Positions 8,447-16,176 of a stretch of DNA of 64,000 bases are shown in pieces. The stretch lies in NCBI RefSeq assembly GCF_003585765.1, contig NZ_CP021235.1:3720001-3784000 (forward strand), given 5' to 3'. The notes below the pieces were generated by a model, which ran no database searches, was not told the DNA's origin, and worked only from the letters and a program-made list of their open reading frames with translations. Source of the stretch: Pontibacter actiniarum. GTDB lineage: Bacteria; Bacteroidota; Bacteroidia; Cytophagales; Hymenobacteraceae. The position numbers were made by a program, and so were the translations under genes. The first letter of the stretch is position 1. The number at the start of each line of letters is the position of its first letter.

Positions 8447-8617
8447 TTATCTCCTCAGCTTTCGGAAGAGCCAGGTGATCAGTATCACAATCAACACGAT
8501 AATGATCAGGGCAGTCCACATGCCTGCCTCGAAAATATCTCCAACCAGCTCACAGCTACTCATGGTAAACATTAGCAGCACGAGCAGCGTCATTAAGTAC
8601 ATCCTTATATTTTTCAT
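8447..8617 (-). CDS. small membrane lipoprotein-like protein, 56 aa
   Basis: 56 aa read from ATG 8617. The N terminus is a hydrophobic signal segment with a lipobox-like end (LLMFTMSSCEL), then a short linker (VGDIFEAGM) and a single C-terminal transmembrane helix (ALIIIVLIVILITWLF) ending in RKLRR. Short proteins of this layout are common in Bacteroidota and are sometimes misnamed phosphatidate cytidylyltransferase; there is no catalytic domain here. The function is unknown. It shares the terminator at 8401-8438 with the convergent hydroxylase. Confidence 0.65.
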   Translation of the reverse strand: MKNIRMYLMTLLVLLMFTMSSCELVGDIFEAGMWTALIIIVLIVILITWLFRKLRR

Positions 8618-8971
8618 AGTTTTATTACGTTAAGTTCTGCCGTTGGCTAAACCAAAGTATGGCAACAGTATAGCCAGGGCGAAATATGATCATATTGCCA
8701 TGTTAATGGTACTGTGTAGACGGGGAAAAGGTTAGCGGCCACGCCTGTTCTCTCAGGGCAAACAGCGCCGGGAAGTGAATAATAGGTGGCGCACCTATGC
8801 GGTACGGTGGGCATCTCCCTGAAAGCCGCTAGATGGCTGTAGCTACTGTTTAAAGTAGCCCTAAAGGATCGGAGGAAAACTTCGGGTCCTGTCCCTGCTT
8901 TGTTCGGTTTTGACAGCACACACCCTGCAGCAGCGCCTTGGCGTGGCGTGGCGCAAATGGTATAAAAACAA
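8618..8971. other. gene-less stretch, left chromosomal flank of the integrated element
   Basis: No convincing gene is seen. A 90-codon open frame on the minus strand (8647-8919) has an amino acid composition atypical of a protein and no start context. The stretch is the original chromosomal sequence that lay downstream of the tRNA-Asn gene before integration. Confidence 0.5.
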
Positions 8972-8999
8972 AAAAGCCACTCATTTCTGAGTGGCTTTT
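8972..8999 (-). terminator. ancestral terminator of the tRNA-Asn gene, now separated
   Basis: AAAAGCCACTCA and TGAGTGGCTTTT pair around a 4-base loop, immediately outside the left 46-bp repeat. Read on the minus strand it would follow the tRNA 3' end. Integration moved it almost 20 kb away from the functional tRNA. Confidence 0.75.
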
Positions 9000-9045
9000 G
9001 CTCCCCCTCCTGGGCTCGAACCAGGGACCCCCTGATTAACAGTCA
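9000..9045 (-). repeat. attL: 46-bp duplicate of the tRNA-Asn 3' end
   Basis: Identical to 28867-28912. It contains the T arm, variable loop and anticodon-stem 3' side of tRNA-Asn but lacks the D arm and 5' acceptor strand, so it is not a functional tRNA. The match ends exactly at 9045/28912 just past the anticodon loop. Confidence 0.93.
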
Positions 9046-9157
9046 TAATCGATTTGTAATTAATGAAAATGCTTTTTGATAAAAGGTATTTTTATGGGCT
9101 AATTTAGATGTTTTACTAATAGGATGTAATAGGTTTGAATAAATATTGATATGACTC

Positions 9158-9178
9158 GTATGCAAATCGTATGCAAAT
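9158..9178 (+). repeat. left copy of tandem GTATGCAAAT repeat (candidate arm-type site)
   Basis: Two head-to-tail GTATGCAAAT units separated by one C. The same 21 bases occur at 28800-28820 inside the right end, in the same orientation. The location 113 bases inside attL and just before the integrase gene suits an integrase or excisionase binding site. Confidence 0.7.
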
Positions 9179-9208
9179 GCGTAACTTGAAGCGATAAATT
9201 TAGCACCT

Positions 9209-10462
9209 ATGATAAAGCCTCATATCAGCGTTTACCTAGACACAAGGAGAGCAAAAGCAAACAACTTATACCCCGTTAAGCTAAGGGTGTATGTAAGCAA
9301 CGGAAAGCAGCGCACGCAGAAGCTTTTCCCGCTCGGCATGGATTTGACCATTGAAGCATTTGAACGCTCCTACAACGCTGTAAAGCCCCGGAATGAGGAC
9401 AAGGAGCTTAAGCTAAAATTATTGGCAAAGGAACAACGAGCTGTTGAGGTAGCAGATGGTTTAAGTGTGTTTACCTTTGAGAAATTTGAGCGCGAACTGT
9501 TTAGGGAGAAGCAGTCTGCCAATGATGCGGCATATCATTATAAAGAGTATATAAAAGACCTGCAGAAGAAAGGTAAGATTGCCACGGTTTCCAACTATGA
9601 TCTAAGCTTAAAGAGTCTGCTAGAGTTTGTGAATTCTAAAGGCAAGGGCGGTGCTACAAGTATATTTTTCGACAGCATTACAGTTGACTTCCTGCACGGG
9701 TATGAACGTTGGATGCTGTCTAAGGAAAAGAGCCGTACAACAGTGGGTATTTATTTGCGGCCTCTAAGAGCGATCTTTAATAACGCCATAGAAGCAGGAG
9801 ATATACACAAAGACCTGTACCCTTTCGGTAAGCGCAAGTATCAGATACCTGCAGGGCGGAATGTAAAGAAAGCATTTGGCAAGGAACAACTAGGCATGCT
9901 CTTTAGATTTGATGTGTTGATCCCTGAGCAGATAAAAGCCAGAGACTTTTGGTTTTTCAGCTATACCTGCAGCGGTATAAACATCAAGGATATTGCCAAT
10001 CTAAAGTATAGCAACTTACAAAATGATAGTCTAGTGTTTAGTAGAGCGAAAACCATAGACACAACAAAGGCCAATCATAAATCTATAGTGGTTGCTCTGT
10101 CAGAGTTTCCAATCTCAGTAATAGACAAGTACGGCAATCCGGATAAGAGCCCAAGTAATTATATATTCCCGATTCTGGCCAAGGGGATGAGCCCAGAGGA
10201 GCAGGACCGGTGCGTTAAAAAATTTACCCGCTTCATCAATCAGCATATTAAGAACCTCGCAAAAGCGGCAGGGTTAACAGGTGATATCTCCACTTATTGG
10301 GCACGTCATTCCTTTGCTACCAATGCAATACGTAACGGCGCTAGCATGGAAATGATACAGGAGAGCTTAGGGCACAACGACCTGAAAACTACCCTTAACT
10401 ATTGGGGCGGCTTTGAAGACGCTGTAAAGCGTGAGATTGCAGATAAATTAATGGAGTTTTAG
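9209..10462 (+). CDS. int: tyrosine-type site-specific integrase
   Basis: 417 aa with the layout of Bacteroidota phage-integrase SAM-like proteins: an N-terminal arm-binding region (1 to about 95), a core-binding SAM-like domain (about 100-195), then the catalytic domain. Catalytic residues visible are Arg366 in ARHSFATN, His389 in SLGHNDL and the nucleophile Tyr398 in TLNYWGGF. The first conserved arginine is not in its usual place: the matching segment reads YTCSGINIKDIANLK, as in other members of this subfamily. It lies 163 bases from attL and reads into the element. It should catalyse integration into, and with a directionality factor excision from, the tRNA-Asn 3' end. Confidence 0.93.
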   Translation: MIKPHISVYLDTRRAKANNLYPVKLRVYVSNGKQRTQKLFPLGMDLTIEAFERSYNAVKPRNEDKELKLKLLAKEQRAVEVADGLSVFTFEKFERELFREKQSANDAAYHYKEYIKDLQKKGKIATVSNYDLSLKSLLEFVNSKGKGGATSIFFDSITVDFLHGYERWMLSKEKSRTTVGIYLRPLRAIFNNAIEAGDIHKDLYPFGKRKYQIPAGRNVKKAFGKEQLGMLFRFDVLIPEQIKARDFWFFSYTCSGINIKDIANLKYSNLQNDSLVFSRAKTIDTTKANHKSIVVALSEFPISVIDKYGNPDKSPSNYIFPILAKGMSPEEQDRCVKKFTRFINQHIKNLAKAAGLTGDISTYWARHSFATNAIRNGASMEMIQESLGHNDLKTTLNYWGGFEDAVKREIADKLMEF

Positions 10463-10473
10463 GAGGTTGCGCC

Positions 10474-11310
10474 ATGAGTTACAAAGAGCTTACACCGGAT
10501 GATTTGGCTACGCTATACTTAAATAAGCCCGAAGAGCGGGAGCGAATAGAGCAGCATATAGCAAGTCTAGGCGAATATCAGCAAGGCTATTTTAATTACT
10601 TGTTAGAGGAGCAGGAGCAACTGCCGTTCCAGAGCTACGCCGCCAATAATTTGCACACTAAGCGAGACGGCCGGATATTATGGTCTGACCTATACAGTTT
10701 TGACAGTTTAGTGTGGCATTACCAGCAGCAGAAAGAGGACCTGTTAAACAACAGCCCCACGCCTAACTTATCCTTATTTATAGGGAGAGCAATAGTTAAT
10801 GCTGCTGCTGCACGCACTAAGTTAGTAGAAAGCTATAACAAATCCTGCAGCGTAGAGAATGATGATAAATACAGCTTGTATGTTGGGGCATATGATCAAT
10901 TTATACGCTTCTTAGAGAAGGAGATAGTAGCACTGGAGAAGCCCGCTGCCACAGAACAGATCAAAGTACCTGGAGACGCGCGACAATCAAAGCTGACTCT
11001 AAGAGCCCTGGCGCTTTACTGTTATTACCTACAGGGCGCTGGGAATATGGATGCTTTTGAGAACATGGAAGGAGGAAAGGAGCAAGCTCTTAAAAGAGTT
11101 GCCGCTGAGCATGGTTTTGCCTCCAGTAGCAGTTGGAAAGCCCTGCAACAACATTACAACACGATAAGCCAGCCTAGGCTAGGCGCATTAGAGCGCATTA
11201 ACCCAAACCATACACGGAACCTAGAATTAGCTATCAGTATGCTTGACTCTTATCCTGTAGCACTTGAAGCAGCAAAGAGGGAGCATAAAACCGCGACTCT
11301 AAAAAAGTAA
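10474..11310 (+). CDS. unknown protein following the integrase
   Basis: 278 aa, starting 11 bases after the integrase stop with AGGAGG directly upstream, so probably cotranslated with the integrase. The N-terminal half is acidic and glutamine-rich. The C-terminal half (about residues 170-260) has a pattern LTLRALALYCYYLQGAG ... AAEHGFASSSSWKALQQHYN ... R, which I associate with accessory proteins of Bacteroidota integrative elements. It looks like an alpha-helical DNA- or protein-binding domain. No catalytic motif is seen. The function is unknown; a regulatory or mobilisation-accessory role is a guess from context only. Confidence 0.8.
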   Translation: MSYKELTPDDLATLYLNKPEERERIEQHIASLGEYQQGYFNYLLEEQEQLPFQSYAANNLHTKRDGRILWSDLYSFDSLVWHYQQQKEDLLNNSPTPNLSLFIGRAIVNAAAARTKLVESYNKSCSVENDDKYSLYVGAYDQFIRFLEKEIVALEKPAATEQIKVPGDARQSKLTLRALALYCYYLQGAGNMDAFENMEGGKEQALKRVAAEHGFASSSSWKALQQHYNTISQPRLGALERINPNHTRNLELAISMLDSYPVALEAAKREHKTATLKK

Positions 11311-11393
11311 GCACCCTACGTAACCCCTTACCTCCCCTTACCTCCTTTGTTAGCTACTTACTTTGTCTCAACAACAAAAAGCAAATTGAGACA

Positions 11394-11729
11394 ATGGGAA
11401 ATCCTTTTGAAACTATCGATGCGAGGCTGAGCAATATTGAGGCGCTATTACTTGACTTGTTTAGCAGCAGGTTTAGCCAAGGTTCTAACGACACCGCAGC
11501 TGAAAAACTGATGACAGTAAGAGAAGCCGCTGAACTCCTGTCATTAGCAGTCCCTACCATATACGCTCTAGCTCAACGCCGCGAAATACCTCATAGCAAA
11601 AAGGGCAAACGCCTGTACTTTTCTAAATCTGAACTAACAGAATGGGTGCAGGCCGGCAGAATCAAAACTGCATGCGAAGTAGTAGCAGAAGCTGAGGCCG
11701 AACTAGCTGCAGCAGGAAAGAGGGGGTAA
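11394..11729 (+). CDS. excisionase-family helix-turn-helix protein
   Basis: 111 aa. A short N-terminal coiled segment (IDARLSNIEALLLDLF, about residues 6-21) precedes a MerR/excisionase-type winged helix (MTVREAAELLSLAVPTIYAL, then GKRLYFSKSELTEWV), about residues 40-95. This HTH_17 layout is usual for excisionase or copy-control proteins of Bacteroidota mobile elements. It lies in the integrase cluster, so a recombination directionality factor is a reasonable inference; a transcription regulator is the alternative. Confidence 0.8.
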   Translation: MGNPFETIDARLSNIEALLLDLFSSRFSQGSNDTAAEKLMTVREAAELLSLAVPTIYALAQRREIPHSKKGKRLYFSKSELTEWVQAGRIKTACEVVAEAEAELAAAGKRG

Positions 11730-11791
11730 TGATAATCCTGTCTGCCCTGCATATCCAATTGTTTTGTAATAACATCAGAGCTAGTAAAGTG

Positions 11792-11826
11792 GTGAACCCA
11801 GCACATTAGAGATAAACTGGGTTCAC
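11792..11826. repeat. 10-bp perfect inverted repeat upstream of the polymerase-like gene
   Basis: GTGAACCCAG (11792-11801) and CTGGGTTCAC (11817-11826) pair around 15 bases. No T run follows, so it is more likely an operator, replication or RNA structure than a terminator. It sits 78 bases before the gene at 11904. Confidence 0.55.
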
Positions 11827-11903
11827 GAAAACTAGTTTCCTAACATCAAATAGTCTCAAAGTGCGACTACTACCACTTACAGCCGCACTTCGATAGAGCA
11901 GCC

Positions 11904-13217
11904 ATGGCAAAAAAAACAACCGGCAGGTTAATTGTGCCAGAACCGGTTGTGCAAGAACTTCAATCAATCCTGTCAGATAGTCAACAGCGGCACTTGAATA
12001 AATACTTATGGGTAGTCCACAAAGTGCTGGAGCAACAGGCTTTCAAACGAAGATATATTGAGCATAAGCACAACGGGTTTGCACCAATCCATTCACAGCT
12101 AATTAGTGCAGCTGTTACGGCTAACTTTTACCATGAAGTAATGACCATACTTAAAAATAGTGGAATACTTCTATGTGATGAGCACTACGTACCGGCATAC
12201 ATGGATCCAGACAATGCAGAGTCAAAAGGTTACAAGATTGGTTCTAAGTACATGGAATCAATCTTGGTTGCCTTGCCTGTAGATAAGGGGATAGCAAAGC
12301 GTGTTCAAAAGTCAAAGCATGGGAGCGCTTATGTGCCTAAGCTGAATCACGAAAAGCATTTGAGAAAGCATTATGATTCTTTTTATGTTGATACTGAAGT
12401 TTATAGCTATATAGAAGAAAAGTACTGGCGAGGAGATAAAGAGTTACAGAATATAGATGATGCTGCTTCACTAGCTTATTTAACTGATTTGCGATTAATT
12501 GAATCGGTGAACAACAGTGAAACCTTCTTCATAAGGGATGGCAAAACAAGACGCATTTTCCATGAGTTAAACCTAATGCGTAGAGAGTATAGGGCGTTCT
12601 GGAGGCACAGAAGCGGTGAAAGGTTGGTAGAGTTAGATCTGCGCAATTCACAGCCGTTGATCCTGTGCACACTGTTCCCTGAATACTTCCGGGCGGAGTG
12701 GCCGGAGGATGTAGTAAAGTATAAGAAGCTGTGTGAGCAAGGGTTACTGTACAACCACCTGCTAGAGTTGGGAGGCTATTCAACAGATGATGAGACCCGG
12801 AATCATTTCAAAGAAACGCTTTTTGCGGAGGTGTTTTATTGCCCGGATCCGAAAAAGTGCAGAAAGCCTGAACATAAAGCCAGGTACTATACCCAAGTAA
12901 CTCAGCTGTTTGAGAAGGTATTCCCTAATGTATATAAGCTTATCTGTGACTATAAGCCTAAAAATGACTATGCAAAATTGCCCATTACCATGATGCAGCG
13001 GGAGGCCAACCTAATAATTGACACAACATGTAATAGGCTCATGTTAGAAAATAATGGCAAGGTGAACATGTTGACAATTCATGATTCAATCGTTACAACA
13101 GAACCATTCGCAAAAATAGTGGGAGCTGCAATCTTGGAGTCCTTTGCTAATAAGTACAGCATCTACCCTGCACTCAAGGCGCAATATTTAGACAATGGAC
13201 AGCCATTTGAATTATAG
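11904..13217 (+). CDS. protein with family-A polymerase-like palm motifs
   Basis: 437 aa. I read four segments in the order of a family A DNA polymerase or T7-type RNA polymerase palm. A motif-A-like VELDLRNSQPLI has Asp245. A motif-B-like FKETLFAEVFY has Lys303 and a Tyr. A helix MMQREANLIIDTTCNRL resembles the IQGxAADxxK segment after motif B. A motif-C-like MLTIHDSIVTTE has His393-Asp394, as in T7 RNA polymerase HDS and DNA polymerase HDE. The protein is short, with about 240 unrecognised residues before motif A and no visible 3'-5' exonuclease motifs. A template-directed polymerase or primase role in replication of the element is inferred, not proved. The moderately AT-rich coding sequence differs from the host. 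Confidence 0.6.
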   Translation: MAKKTTGRLIVPEPVVQELQSILSDSQQRHLNKYLWVVHKVLEQQAFKRRYIEHKHNGFAPIHSQLISAAVTANFYHEVMTILKNSGILLCDEHYVPAYMDPDNAESKGYKIGSKYMESILVALPVDKGIAKRVQKSKHGSAYVPKLNHEKHLRKHYDSFYVDTEVYSYIEEKYWRGDKELQNIDDAASLAYLTDLRLIESVNNSETFFIRDGKTRRIFHELNLMRREYRAFWRHRSGERLVELDLRNSQPLILCTLFPEYFRAEWPEDVVKYKKLCEQGLLYNHLLELGGYSTDDETRNHFKETLFAEVFYCPDPKKCRKPEHKARYYTQVTQLFEKVFPNVYKLICDYKPKNDYAKLPITMMQREANLIIDTTCNRLMLENNGKVNMLTIHDSIVTTEPFAKIVGAAILESFANKYSIYPALKAQYLDNGQPFEL

Positions 13218-13244
13218 GGCTATTTCCTTACCTTAGGCCTAAGT

Positions 13245-13472
13245 ATGAAAGAAGATACAAAAACAAAAAATGGCCATTTAAATATGTTATCAGCGGTAGA
13301 GCAGTATTTAAACCCACACGGTGTTTTAATAACCATAGTTAATCAGGCAGAGCGAAAGGTTTTTGCCAGGGTAGCCCATGATTCCCAAGTAAAATCAGCA
13401 GAACTTGATCCAGAAATGGAAGCGGAAGAAATAAGCTCCCTTACTATAAATGACATACTCCTTACAAAGTAA
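13245..13472 (+). CDS. small unknown protein downstream of the polymerase-like gene
   Basis: 75 aa, no membrane segment or signal. It starts 27 bases after the polymerase-like gene and is followed by a clear terminator, so it closes that operon. The sequence contains a short beta-like stretch (GVLITIVNQAERKVFARV) and an acidic C-terminal half. I do not recognise it. Confidence 0.6.
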   Translation: MKEDTKTKNGHLNMLSAVEQYLNPHGVLITIVNQAERKVFARVAHDSQVKSAELDPEMEAEEISSLTINDILLTK

Positions 13473-13502
13473 CACTTGCTGTAACACAGCTATATAATGA
13501 AG

Positions 13503-13538
13503 AAAGCCCCAAACGCTACCACACGTTTGGGGCTTTTT
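13503..13538 (+). terminator. rho-independent terminator of the integrase/polymerase-like block
   Basis: AAAGCCCCAAACG and CGTTTGGGGCTTT form a 13-bp perfect stem with an 8-base loop, ending in a T run. Confidence 0.88.
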
Positions 13539-14242
13539 GTTTTAGGGTAGAGCAGACCTAAAAGTCTTATGTTAATCACATAGTCATATACAAATATAAT
13601 AAATCCTATTGGTAGAAAAGTGCCTTATGTTCTATATTATCAGCTATATCAGAACAGATTGGCTATCCAGTGGGATGTTGTTCACATACTTATGTAAGGC
13701 TATATCAGGAGGCTAAGGAAATTTGGCTGTAAGCTCACCTAAGTGAGGGAATAAAGCTGTAGTTGAATATAATGGATGAACCTGAAGAACACTCCTGTGC
13801 ATAGACAGAATTGCCCAGGCTTAATACGCAGCTTTTCTACATGAAGAAAAGCTACATGTAGAAAAGCTACATGTAGAAAACGTAGATATAGTAGAATAAG
13901 TGGGGCGATTTTAGTAACGTTTAGGCTACAGTACAAAAAGTTGTTATTTAGGTGGTGTTGACCTAATATGTTGTAAGCTAGATTAGTATGGTAAAAACAG
14001 AATACATAAGTAAAGAATATTGTAGCTTGAAGACTATAACTCTTAAATATCTCACGCTCTCCACAAAGGCTTTAAGTTGGTGTGAATAATGCAGCAGCTT
14101 GTGACAGCATTAGCCTTACTATTGTGTTTCTGTGGCAGAAACCTACTTGGTGCGGCGTTTTTGCTCACTAAACTTAGTCTATGTTTATGCCTACAAAAAT
14201 AAATGAGTTGCCATTAAATGGCTTAGGATTTAGATAAACCTT
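13539..14242. other. AT-rich non-coding stretch of the element with tandem 15-bp repeats
   Basis: About 700 bases without a convincing gene on either strand. The one structured part is the tandem-repeat hairpin at 13830-13885. The rest is AT-rich and lacks recognisable promoters apart from possible weak ones. It may hold a control or replication region. Confidence 0.6.
13830..13885. repeat. three tandem 15-bp units plus an inverted partner
   Basis: Units ATGAAGAAAAGCTAC, ATGTAGAAAAGCTAC and ATGTAGAAAACGTAG follow head to tail at 13841-13855, 13856-13870 and 13871-13885. Just before them AGCTTTTCTACATG (13830-13843) is the exact reverse complement of 13855-13868, so a hairpin can form. Iteron-like or operator arrays have this form. 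Confidence 0.7.
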
Positions 14243-14569
14243 ATGAAACTACACCACATTACCCCCAACGGCATTTACCAAATAAGTGGGGCGGACCTGT
14301 TAAACCTTATTGACTATGTAATGGAGCAGTCAATTGAAAAAGCAATGGAGAGAATAAAGGAGAAGGGCCCAAAGCCAATTCCTGATAGATGGTTGGGAAA
14401 GCGGAAACTTACCACCGATGAGGCTGCTGAGTTTTTAGGCATCAAGAAGCTTACACTATACGACTTCCACAAAAAGTATAGTATGACCTACGAGAAGTCT
14501 AGGCCAAATATGTACACCATAGAAGAGTTGGAGCGCGTGGAGCGGGAGCGCAGAATTCGCCCTCACTAG
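14243..14569 (+). CDS. helix-turn-helix DNA-binding protein
   Basis: 108 aa. The C-terminal half contains an excisionase-type HTH (KLTTDEAAEFLGIKKLTLYD, about residues 60-79) and ends in a highly charged tail (EELERVERERRIRPH). The N-terminal 50 residues form an amphipathic helix (LLNLIDYVMEQSIEKAMERI) that could dimerise. It is isolated between two long non-coding stretches. A regulator of the element is likely; the target is unknown. Confidence 0.7.
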   Translation: MKLHHITPNGIYQISGADLLNLIDYVMEQSIEKAMERIKEKGPKPIPDRWLGKRKLTTDEAAEFLGIKKLTLYDFHKKYSMTYEKSRPNMYTIEELERVERERRIRPH

Positions 14570-15304
14570 TCCTCTCTGAATTTTGCTTGTGCAATTGTAG
14601 GCATACCCTCGCCTGCTTTCAAAGCATCTAATTATTTTGTAATAATGGAAGAGGCTGACATTTCACACCCCCTCCTCTCTCTACTTCTCCTTAAGAGTCT
14701 TCAAAAACACAGTCAAAGCAAGTATTCCAATAATTAGTGTTTCCACTCCTCTTTTCTTTTTGGTTACAGTTAAACAGGCTTGATTTCTTTTCTTGTAAAA
14801 ACTATATTTCTGCTAATGATATAACGAAGAAAAGCTAAGCAGCTAAAGAATAAAAAGACGTATCCGGCACACACTTTGCCACTTTAGCGCCAAAATAAAA
14901 GGTTTAACTACTAAAGCCTGCTATAAGTCTTTGTTTCTAATCATATTAAAAAAAGACAGTTACAACGCCTTTTCTACTCGTTTTTTCTGGAGAGCAACAC
15001 GTGTAAATGAAACTGTACCTGTGCTACCAATCGCATTATTATAGTGTAATACACTCTAAAACCATTGTAACAGAGCCTCTTTGCAGAAGTGTATTATGCC
15101 TTAATAAGCGGTAGAATCGCCTTTGTCGGAGGCTGGAAAGGGGCTAACTGTTTGGTGGTAAGTGTTTAAAGTAGCTAGAGTTAGTATGTCTTAATGCACA
15201 TCTAAGTGCGCCATGTCTGGTGCTGCATGCGTCGATAAAACTCTGAAAAAAATTAAAACAAACGCTTTGTACCTTTATCCTATAAGCAAAACCAGCTGAA
15301 AAAC
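14570..15304. other. AT-rich non-coding stretch before the winged-helix pair
   Basis: 735 bases with no convincing gene. A degenerate -7 element TACCTTTA at 15270-15277 lies 28 bases before the start at 15305 and could drive the following operon. I see no other repeats, tRNA-like structures or hairpins with T runs. Confidence 0.5.
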
Positions 15305-15736
15305 ATGGATATAAGGTCAATCAAAAGCATTGATGATAGGGCACTGTTAGAAGCAAGTGCCGTACGACGGCGGGTAGATAGCTACGTTCGCCGGGAATTT
15401 GACCTGCAGCAGCTTGATCTAGACATGCTACTCATTATTGGTACCTCATCTGCCAATTATAGAAGGCCACTGCTATCGGTTCGTGACCTGGTACTACTCA
15501 CCGGGTACAGCGAAAGCAACAGGGACAAAGTTTATAAAAGGGTAGAAGCTCTGTCGCAAGGCGAGAAGCCATTCTTAGACAGGCATGACAACTGGGCGCC
15601 GGTTCAGTACAGCGTCGCTTACTACGGTCTAAAGGTGATACGGCGGCACATTGAGCTTACCAAAATGTACCGCGATGATATGAGAATCTACCTGGGACAT
15701 GAGAGTCAGTACGAGGTCACTGTAAGTGAATCCTAA
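15305..15736 (+). CDS. winged-helix-like protein, first of a tandem pair
   Basis: 143 aa. The central part reads like a MarR-type winged helix: LDMLLIIGTSS... LSVRDLVLLTGYSESNRDKVYKRVEAL (HTH), then a wing and a C-terminal helix (GLKVIRRHIELTKMYRDDMR). It is paralogous to the next protein, sharing LSV-x8-YS-x4-K-x-Y-x2-V in the HTH, then YS-x4-G-x4-R-x2-I-x-LTK-x2-R-x-D. Position at the head of the operon encoding the large phage-like proteins suggests a regulator of them. The function is inferred from fold-like patterns only. Confidence 0.7.
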   Translation: MDIRSIKSIDDRALLEASAVRRRVDSYVRREFDLQQLDLDMLLIIGTSSANYRRPLLSVRDLVLLTGYSESNRDKVYKRVEALSQGEKPFLDRHDNWAPVQYSVAYYGLKVIRRHIELTKMYRDDMRIYLGHESQYEVTVSES

Positions 15737-15758
15737 TAATCTTTACTAAACCAACACT

Positions 15759-16166
15759 ATGCGAATCAAACACTTAAACGATGCGGATATGCTGCAGATT
15801 CTGTCTGTCGGCTATCGGATGCAACGAGTTTTAAACAAAGAGTATGGCCTACCGCCGCTCAACGCCGCTATCGTCAACCTGATCGGCAGTTACAGTAACA
15901 AACCATCCGACGAAGTGCTGACCCTATCTGTGCCTGAGATATGTGCACTGCTGGCTTATAGTACGTCCGGTAAAGAGAAGATATACTATGCAGTTAAAGA
16001 CATGTGCGAAGGTGATGAGGCGCTTCTGAAAATGCATACCACAAAATCGACCCGAGGCAAGAAGGTTGCTAGTTATTCCCTGACCGCAAGAGGCATCGAA
16101 ATCGTCAGAGCAGCCATTAACCTAACCAAAATTTTCCGACACGATATCGCGCAGGTCGCGGTATAA
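15759..16166 (+). CDS. winged-helix-like protein, second of a tandem pair
   Basis: 135 aa, 22 bases after the first member. It has the same layout: N-terminal helices, HTH-like LSVPEICALLAYSTSGKEKI, then YSLTARGIEIVRAAINLTKI near the C terminus. Sequence identity to its neighbour is low but the conserved positions are collinear over almost the whole length, so an old tandem duplication is likely. It could form a heterodimer with the first protein. It precedes the 477-aa protein by 10 bases, so the genes are probably one operon. Confidence 0.7.
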   Translation: MRIKHLNDADMLQILSVGYRMQRVLNKEYGLPPLNAAIVNLIGSYSNKPSDEVLTLSVPEICALLAYSTSGKEKIYYAVKDMCEGDEALLKMHTTKSTRGKKVASYSLTARGIEIVRAAINLTKIFRHDIAQVAV

Positions 16167-16176
16167 CCCCCATACT

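Noticed and set aside
8647-8919. 90-codon minus-strand open frame near the element's left end
   Set aside because: No start context, no motif and composition unlike a protein; lies in non-coding flank.
9000-9045. Second tRNA-Asn gene
   Set aside because: Lacks the D arm and 5' acceptor strand; it is only the att copy of the tRNA 3' half.
13830-13885. Short CRISPR array
   Set aside because: Three units abut without spacers, so there are no unique spacers, and no cas genes are present.
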